Assembly (NCBI RefSeq): GCF_001704415.2
Contig: NC_030826.1
Location: forward strand, 58,609,362 to 58,673,361
Direction: 5' to 3'
Origin: Capra hircus
Lineage: Eukaryota > Chordata > Mammalia > Artiodactyla > Bovidae
DNA length: 64,000 bases
Part shown: positions 1-10,198 of the stretch, piece after piece
How positions within the stretch are numbered: the first letter of the stretch is position 1
Layout of the letters: every line of letters starts with the position of its first letter
The notes under the pieces: model-generated
What the model was told of the DNA's origin: nothing
The model's input: only the letters and a program-made list of their open reading frames with translations
Databases searched by the model: none
Made by a program: the position numbers and the translations under genes

Positions 1-118
1 GGCATTGCCTTTCTTTGGGATTGGAATAAAACTGACCTTTTCCAGCCCTGTGGCCATGGCTGAGTTTTCCAAATTTGTTGGCGTATTGAGTGCAGCACTT
101 TCACAGCATCATCTTTCA
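1..118 (-). mobile_element. BovB LINE fragment (reverse-transcriptase region), antisense, cut by window edge
   Basis: The plus strand is the reverse complement of the BovB ORF2 segment around the 'PKKGNAKECSNYR' part of the RT. The same segment is present in sense at about 24,330-24,440, so the match can be seen inside the window. Homology stops at about 118, exactly where a sense Bov-A tail begins. The rest of the element lies left of the window. Confidence 0.85.
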
Positions 119-196
119 TGGACAGAGGAGCCTGGCAGGCTGTGGTCCATGGAGTCGCAAAGAGTCGGACACAGCTTAGCGACTAAACAACAACCT
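117..196 (+). mobile_element. Bov-A SINE 3' tail, truncated
   Basis: It carries the diagnostic block running from GGACAGAGGAGCCTGG to GTCGCAAAGAGTCGGACAC, then the AGCGACTAAACAACAA terminus. The tRNA-derived head is absent. It is fused without a spacer to the antisense BovB piece on its left, and BovB does not resume on the right. It is therefore not a simple insertion into that BovB. Confidence 0.8.
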
Positions 197-198
197 AA

Positions 199-1676
199 AG
201 GGACAATGTTATTTCACAGGGCAGCTGCAATATGGGGACCAGAGAGGGAATTGTAGAGACAGGCAGTTTCTTGTGTCTTTCTTTCAATAAGTTTGCTTAC
301 AAAAAAATGGGGAAAAAAAAACCTGTTAAGGTGATGTCACTGGTGTTCTCATTTGTTTATTCAAATATCAGAATTTCTTCATTGACAAATAGCAAGATAA
401 TTGTACTAAAAATCCAGAGTTCAAACACTCCTGTTCAATGTGATGCATGGAGTTTTTTAAACAAGTGAAGTCCTACAGATGAGATTCACAATTTCTGTAC
501 TAAACCTTTATACATTCATCTCAACAGCACCTTGTGTTCAAAGAGGAAAATGCAGTATTAAGTGCCGCAAAGTAATGATGCTGATAGAAAAAGTGAAAGT
601 TGTGAGCCCCCTTATTGGGGGAAGCAAACTATGGCAGATCTGCCTGTTACTGTTCCTCTTTGGAGAAGATGCAGTTTCAGAGGAAGGTGGTTGATAACAT
701 GTGGTCACGATACTGTGTGCCAAGTGACGCACGGAGTCAGCCCATCCGTTTGGGGTCCAGGTTGCATGGTAGCTAATCCGAGAGTAGACTCTGACTGTCC
801 CCGTACGGACTCCTCTCTGTCATCACTGCCGAGACCAGGCAGCTCTGTTGAAATTGTCTCACTGCCATGCGTCTGTGTTGCAGCTACACACCGGGAAACA
901 GGCACTGGGGGCGGCAGGAGGCTGCAGGCGATGGTGGTCTCCACCAGCCTGGTTACAGAGCTCTGCGGCTCCCTCTTGGATTAGAGTGGCGCCCGTCTCC
1001 GCTCTGACCTACAAGGTCCTACGTCATCTGTCTCCCGCCTGCCCCTGTCGGCTCCCCTGCTCGCTTCTGTGCAGCTGCATACATTTCCTTGAGGTTCTCC
1101 GCCCGGACAAAGCCCCCTCCAGCTTCGAGGCTCAGCGCACGCTGTGCCTCCTGCCTGGAGTGGCTCCTGGGGTCACCTGCTCCGTCCCTGCAGCCCTGGA
1201 CTCGGGCGGGCTTTCCTTAACCACCCACCACAACGGCGCCCTACTCACCCACTACTCAACCTCCTTCGTGTGTTTCTCCTTAAACTTTATCTTCAGAGCA
1301 CTTATCATTTCTTGACATTTTATATCTTCATTTTCCTATTTTCTTCCGTCTTCTTTCCCCATTAAGAAGAAAGTACCGTGAAAGAGTTATGCTTTGCTGA
1401 CAGTATTATTAGTGCTTTATTACAGTATATGCTGGATTTACCTTAGTGTTATTAATTAGATATTTTTTCTATGCCTTTCAGTAAGTGGTATTTATCTGTT
1501 GTAAGATAAAAAAAGTATTCTATAGCCCAAATATACCTCCTTCTGAAGCTTGGCCAGTATGTATTCTTTTCATACATTGGTACCAAGCCTCTTCACACTT
1601 AATGCAGACGAGGTCTAAACTCTAATACATTGTTATGAAGATACCTTATTTTTAAAAAACTATAGTTTATTCTTTC
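199..1676. other. No recognised gene or repeat
   Basis: The stretch is AT-rich up to about 560, moderately GC-rich at about 740-1,260 and AT-rich again to 1,676. Open frames of up to 155 codons in the GC-rich part overlap in several frames and show no domain or splice structure I recognise. Confidence 0.5.
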
Positions 1677-1868
1677 ATTTGCAAAATATTTACTAAACAT
1701 ATATTACATGCCAGGAATTATACTGTTACTTCAGCTCATCTTCAAATTAACCTTTTAGTGTTAGTACTATGATTAACAGCATTTTATAAGGGAAGAAACC
1801 AATGAAAATAGAGCTAGGATTTGAGCCCACATCTCGGGGACCAGAATCCAAACTCTTAGCTTCCGTGC
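1677..1868 (-). mobile_element. MIR SINE, antisense, degraded
   Basis: It reads like the reverse complement of a MIR: first the element's 3' end (AAATATTTACTAAAC, CATGCCAGGAATTATACTG), then a core with 'gaagaaaccaatgaaaatag', then GAGCTAGGATTTGAGCCC and CCAAACTCTTAGC. This order follows the antisense MIR consensus as I recall it. Divergence is high, as expected for this mammalian-wide family. Confidence 0.65.
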
Positions 1869-2120
1869 GGTGCTTTTCCCATAAGTTACGGTGGGATCTG
1901 TACTATGTCGGGAAAATTAAAGGTCACAGGAATGAGCGCTATCCCGATGATGGAGAGCCGTGTAAGTCTTTTTCCATCTTAGAGTTTCTCCAAAGAGAAG
2001 CAGACAAAGAATTTTAGTTAGGAGATAGTCCTTAAAAAGTTCATTCTGCCTGTGCTTGGTAAATGGATTGGAGAAGGAGTCAGACCCGAAGATGCAGTAA
2101 TGTCGGTTACAGATGATGGT

Positions 2121-2196
2121 AGCATGGGCAGGGGGATGACGGTGGACGCTGGCCCCATAGCATGGGCAGGGGGATGACGGTGGACGCTGGCCCCAG
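2121..2196. repeat. Tandem duplication, 38-bp unit x 2
   Basis: The unit beginning AGCATGGGCAGGGGGATGAC at 2,121 is repeated exactly from 2,159. The copies differ only at the last base of the unit, and the unit is G-rich. No third copy is present. Confidence 0.9.
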
Positions 2197-2582
2197 TTTA
2201 GCACATCTGAGAGCTCTTTAGGTGGTAACATGGCCAGAGTGTTGTGAGAGGATGTCAAGATAGTGCCTGGGTTCCCGGCTTGAGTAGGAAGAGAGCCAGC
2301 GTGAGGGACCTGGCATGTGGACAGTGGAGGACAGGGTCAGGTTAGCTCTCTAGAGTCTGCTGGCCTGTGGAGCTGCACCTGTAGGCAGTTGCGTGAACAG
2401 GTCCAAAGTCCAGGAGGAGGCCTGAGCTGAAACACAGACCCGCGGGTTCATGTGTTTAGACAAAATCAAAGCATAGGGTGAGGGAACGCATTGAGAAGTG
2501 GACTTAGGATCTTGGTGGCTTCAAACACTGGAGGGTTGAGGGGAGGAAAAGAAGCCGAGTGGCACTCTGAAAGACTGTGTCA

Positions 2583-2768
2583 TAAAGAATCGTCTGCATT
2601 GCAGGAGATGCGGGTTTGACCCCTGGGTCAGGAAGATCCCCAGGAGCAGGAAATGGCAACCCACTGCACTATTCCTGCCTGGGAAATCCTATGGACAGAA
2701 GAGCCTGGTGGGCTGTAGTCCATGGGGTCGCCAAAGAGTTGGACATGACTTACCAACTGAACAACCAC
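2583..2768 (+). mobile_element. Bov-tA SINE
   Basis: It has the TAAAGAATC-type tRNA-Glu-derived arm, a box-B-like GGGTTTGACCCCTGG segment, the GATCCC-CAGGAG-CAGGAAATGGCAACCCACT linker and the Bov-A tail ending in CTGAACAACCAC. The first roughly 20 bp of the usual head (GGCTTCCC...) are missing. Confidence 0.9.
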
Positions 2769-3309
2769 AATGGTGATGATTTAGCTAAGCGAGGAGGAAT
2801 TTGGCAGACAGGGGTGGTAGGTCTGACATTATAGGCTGGAGAAAAAAAATAGGTGTATTTGCAGTGTGTTGATAAGGCATACTGAACTTCCTCCCTGGAA
2901 GAAAGTAAGGCCACCTTCTTAGAATCATTGCACATGTTTGAGGAGGTCGAAAAAGTTGATAAAAGGAAAGAGAAGAGACCGTAGGCAAGAAAACCAGACT
3001 GCTTGGCAGCACTGAGACCCTAGATGAGATTGGAAATGAAATTTGTGAGGTCCCCATGCTGACCGTGTGTGTGGTTGATTCCAGTGGCATTGGGCAGTTG
3101 CAGTATATATATTTATGAAGAGTATAGACAGGTGAATTCATCAGAAAGGGACGGTCCCCAGGTGGGTGAACCAAAAAGTTGGAGATACTGGTCAGAGGGT
3201 CTCAGGTGGAAGTCAGGGTAGAAAGAAGCTGATGAGCAGGAACAATGGGAATAGTGGGAACTGAAGCCAGATTGTCCAGTGAACCTTGGTTTAATGGTGA
3301 AAGTGTGGG
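2769..3309. other. No recognised gene or repeat
   Basis: The sequence is of mixed composition with no clear homology to a repeat family and no convincing coding frame. Confidence 0.5.
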
Positions 3310-3450
3310 TCCATGTTGTTCAGTGCAATGGCTGCGAGCCACATGGGGCCGTTGAGCACTTGAAATGTGGCCAGCGGGACTGAGAAAATGAACTGTAAAT
3401 TCCGTTTATTTTTCAATTACGCTACATAGGAGTGGCTACCATCTTGGGCT
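3310..3450. mobile_element. Ancient hAT-Charlie-like DNA transposon remnant
   Basis: It contains GAGCCACATGGGGCCGTTGA, GCACTTGAAATGTGGCCAG and AGTGGCTACCATCTTGG. This series is typical of a common mammalian non-autonomous DNA transposon that has 'agccacatgtggctattgagcacttgaaatgtggc' as its signature. The subfamily name is uncertain. Confidence 0.55.
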
Positions 3451-4839
3451 GCTTAAGGCTAGGGGCCCCTGATAAAGATAAGAGCTAGTAGATTAGATTA
3501 ATTGACGGAGAAGCAGAAAAATGGGGGACTAGGTTCAGGAAGCAATGCCTAACACTGTTGTTCCTGGCCCAGCATCCATCCCTCTGCTCTCACAGAGTCA
3601 CTTGGCTTTTGCGTTGGTGTCTACACTTCCTGCATGCAGTCTGTGTATGATAGTAAGGCTGATTCTACTGGCCCTAGGAGTGCAGATAAGTGTCTTAGGC
3701 CTCTGCTCATCAGCATACAGTAATCCAACGACGAGCCACGTTTCTAGTCCAGGGTGAACATGGAACCCAGCTTGCATCAGTGAGAGTGAAGATCTTTCTG
3801 GATGTTTCTGGAAAAGGACCTGCTTTTGCTTCCTAATGGAGTGGCCCAGGGTGAAGCCCAGAACTACACATAATTTGCACTTTGAAGATGCTACTGAGGA
3901 AGGCAGGGGATGGATATGGAAAGAACCTGGGTTGGAAAGACCATATTGAGTCACTGAATCCATCTAGCCCTGAAGTCTTTTTCTGTTTCATAAGCCAGTG
4001 AGTTCCCTTTACAGTTCAAACCATCTTCCTTTACCTGCAGTATATGGAGGCCTAACTGATATCAGTGCTGTGCCAGAATTTGCAGTTTCAGACATGGCAA
4101 GGTCCCAGGAGTTTGAAGTCTAGATGGTGGTGTGGCGTGGTGGTTGGTGGTAAAGTGGCTGGCGGAGCAGGACTGGAGGTCAGGGGAGATCACGAGGTCA
4201 AGCACGTGAGAGATCCAGATCTTGACGGCTGTCCTTGGCATCCATGATCATTCCAGGACCAGGGGTGAAGCAGCATCTTCAGAGGAGGCGGCACCGGCTG
4301 AGATTTCAGTGACCTGAGTGATGAGACGGTGGTGGGTGTTGTTGAACGACATCCAGCCTTTTTCCCTTCCACCTTTCCTCTCTCCCTTCCTTAATTTATG
4401 TTTTAAAAATGATTTAAGACGGCTTTAAAATATACGTAATGTAGGCATATAGAAGAAACATTTAAAAAGCATCGTGAAGATGGAGGTAAAGGAAATAGGA
4501 AGCCCAGGGAGGCAAGACAGAGCCGGGGACGAAGCCGATGCTCAGAGCATACACAGGAATATGCAGGACGTTGGCTGCAGCAAAGCCTCACTCTGCTCTT
4601 GGTTTTCTCTTCCTTTGTGGTCCAGTCTCTGTACATTTTCCATTTCTGAAGCTTTCACAAGGCCGTTTAGCCTCGTTTAGCTAAGGCCGTTTTTACCCGG
4701 TTAGCTGTCCTTGAATCAGTAGTTTGTATTAAGGGCCCAAAGTCACAGGACTAGTGATAGACCCCGATTCTGAAGAAAAGGTTCCAAATTTCCAGCCGTG
4801 CAGGCTTCCAGCTAGAGTACGCTGCATCTCAAGCACAGG
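3451..4839. other. No recognised gene or repeat
   Basis: The stretch is repeat-poor. It has a short pyrimidine-rich run at about 4,360-4,390 and AT-rich DNA at 4,390-4,470. No recognisable coding frame was seen on either strand. Confidence 0.45.
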
Positions 4840-5200
4840 GTAATTTCGCGGTAGACATCCGATTTCCTGGACTGCAGGGCCACAGGAAAACCAAAGAGCT
4901 CCTGGGGTGTTTTTGTTCGTGACTCTGAATCGTGGTGACGGGGGACGGAAAGGCGTCTGACGGGTAGACCAGGCCTCTCGCGGCCCATGTCTGGACGGTC
5001 TGCCCCGGGCGGGGAAGTGCCGAGTCCCAGCCGCTGATCTCCAGGGAGGTCCTGTGGAAGGCAGCGAAGGTTCTCCACGTCGGGACTGAGGTGGTTTGGC
5101 AGAAGCACGAGGCGGGAAGTGCCACACGCCAGCCTCTGCCAGACCTGGCCAACTCGTGCCCTTGGTGGCTCGAAAGATAAACACGGAGCCACATCCTGTC
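4840..5200. promoter_or_regulatory. CpG-dense patch (orphan CpG-island-like)
   Basis: By hand count there are about 25 CpG dinucleotides in about 350 bp with GC content in the high fifties, against very few in the flanks. Clusters include CTCGCGGCCC, CCCCGGGCGGGG and CACGTCGGG. All three minus-strand frames stay open across about 4,830-5,180, as expected when stop codons are depleted by composition. No gene start, TATA box or exon is recognised next to it. It could be an unmethylated regulatory element or a GC-biased patch. Confidence 0.45.
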
Positions 5201-5382
5201 AGGAGCCTTCTCTCTGCTCACTGCCTCAGTTCACCTCCCGGCCCAGCCCTGCCTGCCGCAAGCTCTGAAATCCTGACGACATCCAGTCCCCGTTTCGTCC
5301 AAGGAGTCAGCATTTGTGGGAGAAAACCACCTCCCTGTACCCTGCTTAAAATGTCAGGGATCAAAGCCACTTGAAACGGTGG

Positions 5383-5596
5383 GGCTTCCCTGGTGGCTCA
5401 GACGGTAAAGAGTCTGCCTGAAATGCGGGAGACCTGGGTTCAATCCCTGGGTCTGGAAGATCCCCTGGAGAAGGGAATAGCAACCCACTCCAGCATTCTG
5501 GCCTGGAGAATCCCATGGACAGAGGAGCCTGGTGGGCTACAGTCCATGGGGCCGCGAAGAGTTGGACACAACTGAGCGACTAGCGTTTTCACTTTT
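5383..5596 (+). mobile_element. Bov-tA SINE
   Basis: This is a full-length copy: head GGCTTCCCTGGTGGCTCAG, tRNA box-B region GGTTCAATCCC, linker CCTGGAGAAGGGAATAGCAA, and tail with CATGGACAGAGGAGCCTGG and GGACACAACTGAGCGACTAG. A possible target duplication AAAGCCAC flanks it at 5,363-5,370 and 5,597-5,604, offset from the head by 12 bp. Confidence 0.93.
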
Positions 5597-5604
5597 AAAG
5601 CCAC

Positions 5605-6095
5605 CCTTTTCCTTCTCAGCCGTCCGGCGTGGACTCTTCCCCTCTCCCACAAGAAAGGGTTACTGGGGCCCGGGGGGAGTCTTCCGTGTGGGGCCCGAGT
5701 CCCTGAGGGGTGTCCACGGTTGCTCTGAGGAGGACAGAGAACAGCCTCCCTGTTTTCTCCGGGTCACACAGGTCCTCTACAGGGACCCTCGGGTGGAAAC
5801 ATGGGGATGGTTTTGTGCAGTGGCAATCTCCCGCTTTTCTGCAAATGGCTGTTCTCACACATCGCTGGGATTCCAGCTCTTTAGTTGAAAGCTGAGGGCT
5901 TGCCCCGCAGATGAGTGCAAACACGTCTACACCACAGCATCTCGTGTGACGTTGCCGGGGAGTCGTGAGCCCCTGCAGGAACTCGTGCTTGGCTCACTTC
6001 TGTGTGGCTGCTGGGGACGGCTTGGGCAGCGTCAAGTAGAAGGCTCTAAGACTGGATTTTGGAAAAGGGCATCCGCCTCCTCGGGGTCCAGAGAT
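5605..6095. other. No recognised gene or repeat
   Basis: The DNA is moderately GC-rich. Open frames here overlap one another and lack recognisable motifs. Confidence 0.45.
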
Positions 6096-6099
6096 GGAA

Positions 6100-6240
6100 G
6101 CTCACGGCCCAGCTTCGTCACCGGCAAGCTGTGTGACGCTGGGCTCTGTGTTAGTCTCCTTAGCACAAGATGAGGATTGCAACGCCTGCCCTGCCCATCG
6201 ACTTCGGAGTGTGAAGGTCAGGTGAGAAACAGATGAGATG
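6100..6240 (+). mobile_element. Probable MIR SINE remnant
   Basis: CAAGCTGTGTGACGCTGGGC, then TTAGTCTCCTTAGCACAAGA and a GATGAGGATTGC segment, follow the order of the MIR core in sense. The match is weak. Confidence 0.4.
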
Positions 6241-6556
6241 TTCCGAATAATCCAGGAAAGAATAAGACGTGGGTACCAGGAAGCAGGGTCTGAGGAACTG
6301 GGTTTGCAGGCCGTCTCTGGGGTGCATGTCCCGCCCACGTGCTGTCTGCGCTCCTTGGTGTCGTGCTCAGCGAACGTCTCCCTGCTCTTCCTGGTAACTG
6401 GGTGAGCCGCCTTGCTAGTTTCTGCCATCCTTACTGTGTGTGCCCAGAGCCTGTTGCTAGAGATGTGCTCTAAGAAGGGACCCCTGGGAGATGATAATCA
6501 GAAATGGTTTTCAATACTTAGTTAAGTTTGATATTAACAACTGATGGTTTATTAAG

Positions 6557-6778
6557 AGGCTTCCCTCGTGGCTCAGATGGTAAAGAATCTGCCTGCAATG
6601 AACCCAGGGAGACCTGGGTTCCATCCCTGGGTTTGGAAGATCTCCTGGAGAAGGGCATGGCAACCCCGTCCAGTGTTCCGGCCTGGAGAATTCCTTGGAC
6701 AGAGGAGCCTGGTGGGCTAAGATCCATGGGGAGGCAAAGAGTCGGACATGGCTGAGCAGCTAACGCTGTCACTTCATT
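6557..6778 (+). mobile_element. Bov-tA SINE
   Basis: The head GGCTTCCCTCGTGGCTCAG is followed by TAAAGAATCTGCCTGCAATG, the GATCTCCTGGAGAAGGGCAT linker and a Bov-A tail ending GAGCAGCTAACGCTGTCAC. A short extra segment (AACCCAGG) sits between the tRNA anticodon arm and box B. Confidence 0.93.
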
Positions 6779-6779
6779 T

Positions 6780-8702
6780 CAGGACCATGTTACGAAAGTG
6801 GGGGCGTGTGTGGCTGCTTCATATATGTAAGTCACATGTGCGTATAATATAATTCTTAGTATTAGATGGGAAAGGGGATGCTTTGCACCCGCATCTGTGA
6901 TGACGCATCCTTTGCACCTTGCCGTGTCAGTGTGGCAGATGAACTCAGCAGAACCGGTGGGCTTTACTGGAGGAAGTGAAAGCAGCCTGAGGGAGGGAAT
7001 GGAGGCCGGCAGCGATGCTCTGCTGTCTGAGAGGCGGTGCTGGGATCCCCGCAGGTCAATGGGACGAGGCCCTCCCACACCCACGATGCCTGCCGCCCCC
7101 GGGGAGTCAGTGACCTCCGTGATCCGAGAGGCAGGGCTGACGGGGAACAGGAGGGCTCTGGGCTAGCACGTCTAGACAGGGTGGGGTCTCCTCCAATTAA
7201 TCTGAGGATGCTCTGGCAAACTACTCTTTTATTTTATTTTTGCCCCGAGAGGAAATAGGGAGCCTGTTTTCACCTGTGACCAAATCCATAACCTTAGGAT
7301 GGGACTGGACGAGCAGCCAGACTGTTTGTAGGCCCCACTTCAGGGTCCTAGGCCCATTTGTTTCTGTCCTATCGGTGAAGAGCCGAGAAGCCAAGGGAGA
7401 GGACGGTTTCAAACAGAAGCACAGAAGGTGCTCCTCACAGTTCCATCTTGTGAGAGCTCCCTGGACCTCCTGGATCTGGACCCTGGAGCGCCCCGTGGAC
7501 TTCAGGTCCTTGTCTGCAGTGAACAGGGACCCAGGGACACGTCTCCACGACTGGGCCCTGTGGTCATTTCCTCCCATCAGCCGCTGTAGGAATTTTATTA
7601 AATCTTTATTACATCTTTGCAGTCTTTACTGCACAATCCAAGTTTTGAGAGCAGAAAGTTTTTTTTTTTTTTTTCCATGCAAGAGGGAGGGAAGAAAAGT
7701 ACTTTATGCAGTAAAAGTGAAGAAATCCGAGGAGCCCCACTTAAGGGTTCTCCTCTTTTCCTCCGGAGCCCCCATCTCTTCCTTCTTGGGCAGGAGTAAT
7801 GCCGTGACGATGGGGCCAGCGATATTTAAAAACATTTTAAAGTTACCAGCGAAAGGGGAAAATGGTACATTTGCACTCGTCTTTCTCTGCTTAATGGCAT
7901 TACCAGCAATGCCGTGTCCCCCTTGGGCCATAAATTGAGACATCACTCAACAGTTGTCCTGGCAAATTTCCCCCAAAAAGGCCACTTATGAAGTGACTAA
8001 TCACATTGGAGGCTAATTTACTGAACATTTACAGCCATGGGGGTGGGAGGGATCAGTAGACGATGAACCCGGGATATGATCATTATATGCCCAGACCAGG
8101 GACCCAGGTCTGGCTCATCTTTGCAGACTCTCCAAGGAGACTGGGTCATTTTTCCTCTCCCATCAGACTGCAGAAATCACCGCATGGTTGAGCAACGCCA
8201 ACATATTCCATGCTAGAGGCTGGTCTTTCTGGTCTGGAATGGACATTAACCTCCCCCCAGGCAGCTATAGTAAGAGCACTGGGGTCCACCCGAGGTCGGA
8301 GAGGAAATGAAGATTATACGTGTAATGTAATATTCATTTCCCCGAATTTGGATCGCCCAGTGACTAAAGCAGGGAAATCTTCCTTCTAAACCCTGCCCGG
8401 AGCCTCCTCATGTTTCAGAGCTCACCGTCTGAGCCACCCTTTTCCCCACATACTTTCTGCTCCTGGAAAGTAGCTTGGCTACAGGGAAAGCTGTTACCAC
8501 TCATGTTCTTCTGGAAGTTTATTTCGTAGAGTAATAGATCTTTACTTTAAAAGTCCACTGTGGAAGACACTGGACTCCCCTCCACCTCCCACCTCTGAGG
8601 TTCCCAAGTAGTCATAGAAGGCTGGCATTCTGCCCTGCGTTTCCTACCCACCTTCATGTGCCCATGTGGTCTTCTCCCCTAGGCTGGGCTTGGTCAAATG
8701 GC
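6780..8702. other. Repeat-free block of about 1.9 kb
   Basis: No interspersed repeat is recognised, which stands out in this repeat-dense window. It includes a T17 run at about 7,659-7,675 and a 232-codon open frame at 7,240-7,938 without recognisable motifs. Homeodomain-type TAATTT and TGACTAATCA motifs lie in an AT-rich stretch at 7,800-8,060. A hairpin with 7-bp arms (CCAGACC at 8,091 and GGTCTGG at 8,107) follows. It may contain conserved non-coding DNA, which is inference only. Confidence 0.4.
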
Positions 8703-9868
8703 GGCTCTCAGTTCAGTCACTCATTCGTGTCTGACTCTGCGACCCCACGGACTGCAGCACGCCAGACCTCCCTGTCCATCACCAACTCCCAGAGTTTCCT
8801 CAAACTCATGTCCATCAAGTCAGTGATGACATCCAACCATCTCATTCTCTGTCATCCCCTTCTCCTCCTACCTTCAATCTTTCCTGGCATCAGGGTCTTT
8901 TCCAGTGAGTTGGTTCTTTGCATCAGGTGGCCAAAATATTGGAGTTTCAGCTTCAGCATCAGTCCTTCCAATGAATTTTCAGGACTGATCTCCTTTAGGA
9001 TGGACTGGTTGGATCTCCTTGCAGTCCAAGGGACTCTCAAGAGTCTTCTCCAATACCACAGTTCAAAAGCATCGATTCTTTGGCACTCAGCTTGCTTTAC
9101 GGTCCAACTCTCACATCCATACGTGACCGCTGGAAAAACCATAGCCTTGACTAGACGGACCTTTGTTGGTAAAGTAATGTCTCTGCTTTTTAATATGCTG
9201 TCTAGATTGGTCATAATTTTTCTTCCAAGGAGCAAGCATCTTTTAATTTCATGGCTGCAGTCACCATCTGCAGTGAGTTTGGAGCCCCCAAAACAAAGTC
9301 TCTCACTGTTTCTGTTGTTTCCCCATCTATTTGCCATGAAGTGATGGGACCCGATGCCAAGATGTTAGTTTTCTAAATGTTGAGTTTTAAGCCAACTTTT
9401 TCACTCTCCTCTTTCACTTTTGTCAAGAGGCTCTTTAGTTCTTCACTTTCTGCCATAAGGGTGGTGTCATCTGCATATCTAAGGTTATTGATATTTCTCC
9501 CAGCAATCTTGATTCTAGCTTGTGCTTCATCCAGCCCAACATTTCACATAATGTACTCTGCATGGAAGTTAAATAAGCAGGGTGACAATATACAGCCTTG
9601 ATGTACTCCTTGCCCAGTTTGGAACCAGCCTATTGTTCCATGTCCAGTTCTAACTGTTGCTTCCTGACCTGCATACAGATTTCTCAGGAGGCAGGTCAGG
9701 TGGTCTGGTATTCCCATCTCTTGAATAACTTTCCACAGTTTGTTGTGATCCACACAGTCAAAGACTTTGGTGTAGTCAGTAAAACAGAAGTAGGTGTTTT
9801 TCTGGAACTCTCTTGCTTTTTTGATGATCCAGCTGATGTTGGCAGCTTGATCTCTGGTTCCTCTACAG
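8703..9868 (-). mobile_element. BovB LINE, 5'-truncated, antisense
   Basis: From the left, this is the reverse complement of the BovB 3' end (TCAGTTCAGTCACTCA, GTGTCTGACTCTGCGACCCC), then the ORF2 C-terminus, then the RT core up to about the 'DQIANI' part. Homology ends near 9,868, after GGTTCCTCT. Orientation and order are uninterrupted, unlike the inverted copy at 23 kb. Confidence 0.92.
8852..9868 (-). pseudogene. BovB ORF2 fragment: RT palm and C-terminal part, broken
   Basis: On the minus strand the frame reads RT motif A (DYTKVFDCVDHN), motif B (QGCILSPCLFN) and an intact YADD motif C near 9,460-9,480. These lie in frames broken by indels and stops. The C-terminal part (9,337 down to 8,852) contains YGCESWTVK and the arginine-rich GRRRRG. 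A complete BovB ORF2 would also carry an N-terminal apurinic-type endonuclease, absent here, so the copy is dead. Confidence 0.85.
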
Positions 9869-9978
9869 CACAATCCAAATAGGACCTTAGCAAACTCAGT
9901 GCGCTTATTCAATGATTGCATACGTCGCACCTTTTTATCTCTTGCAGTCTTGGAAATACTATATTGTTGGATAGGGGT

Positions 9979-10186
9979 GTGTGGCTGCATGCTCAGTTGC
10001 TCAGTTGTGTCCGACTCTTTGTGATCCCATGGACTGTAGCCCACCAGGCTCCTCTGTCCAAGGGATTCTCCAGGCAAGAATCCTGGAGTCGGTTCCCATG
10101 CCCTCCTCCAGGGGATCTTCCTGACCTAGGGATCGAACCCAAGTGTCTTATGTCTGCTGTACTGGCAGGCCAGGTGGGAAGCTCTC
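9979..10186 (-). mobile_element. Bov-tA SINE with target-site duplication
   Basis: This is a full reverse-complement Bov-tA: tail first (GTTGTGTCCGACTCTTTGTG), then the TCCAGGGGATCTTCCTGACC linker and the tRNA-derived head at the right. It is flanked by TTGGATAGGGGT (9,967-9,978) and TTGGATAGGAGT (10,187-10,198), an 11/12-base duplication that fixes the insertion boundaries. Confidence 0.95.
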
Positions 10187-10198
10187 TTGGATAGGAGT

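Noticed and set aside
4729..5221. Three overlapping minus-strand frames of 126-151 codons
   Set aside because: All three frames open at once indicates CpG/GC-driven stop depletion, not coding. No motif was recognised.
5383..5460. tRNA-like A and B boxes that could be read as a tRNA gene
   Set aside because: They belong to the tRNA-Glu-derived head of Bov-tA, which no longer folds as a full tRNA. The same holds for the other Bov-tA heads.
7240..7938. 232-codon open frame on the plus strand in repeat-free DNA
   Set aside because: The composition is random-like, there is no domain and it overlaps a poly-T run that adds a phenylalanine tract. No splice or start context supports a gene.
8658..9344. 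228-codon plus-strand frame with hydrophobic stretches
   Set aside because: It is the reverse-strand shadow of antisense BovB ORF2. Similar shadows recur at 22,937, 47,984 and 57,348.
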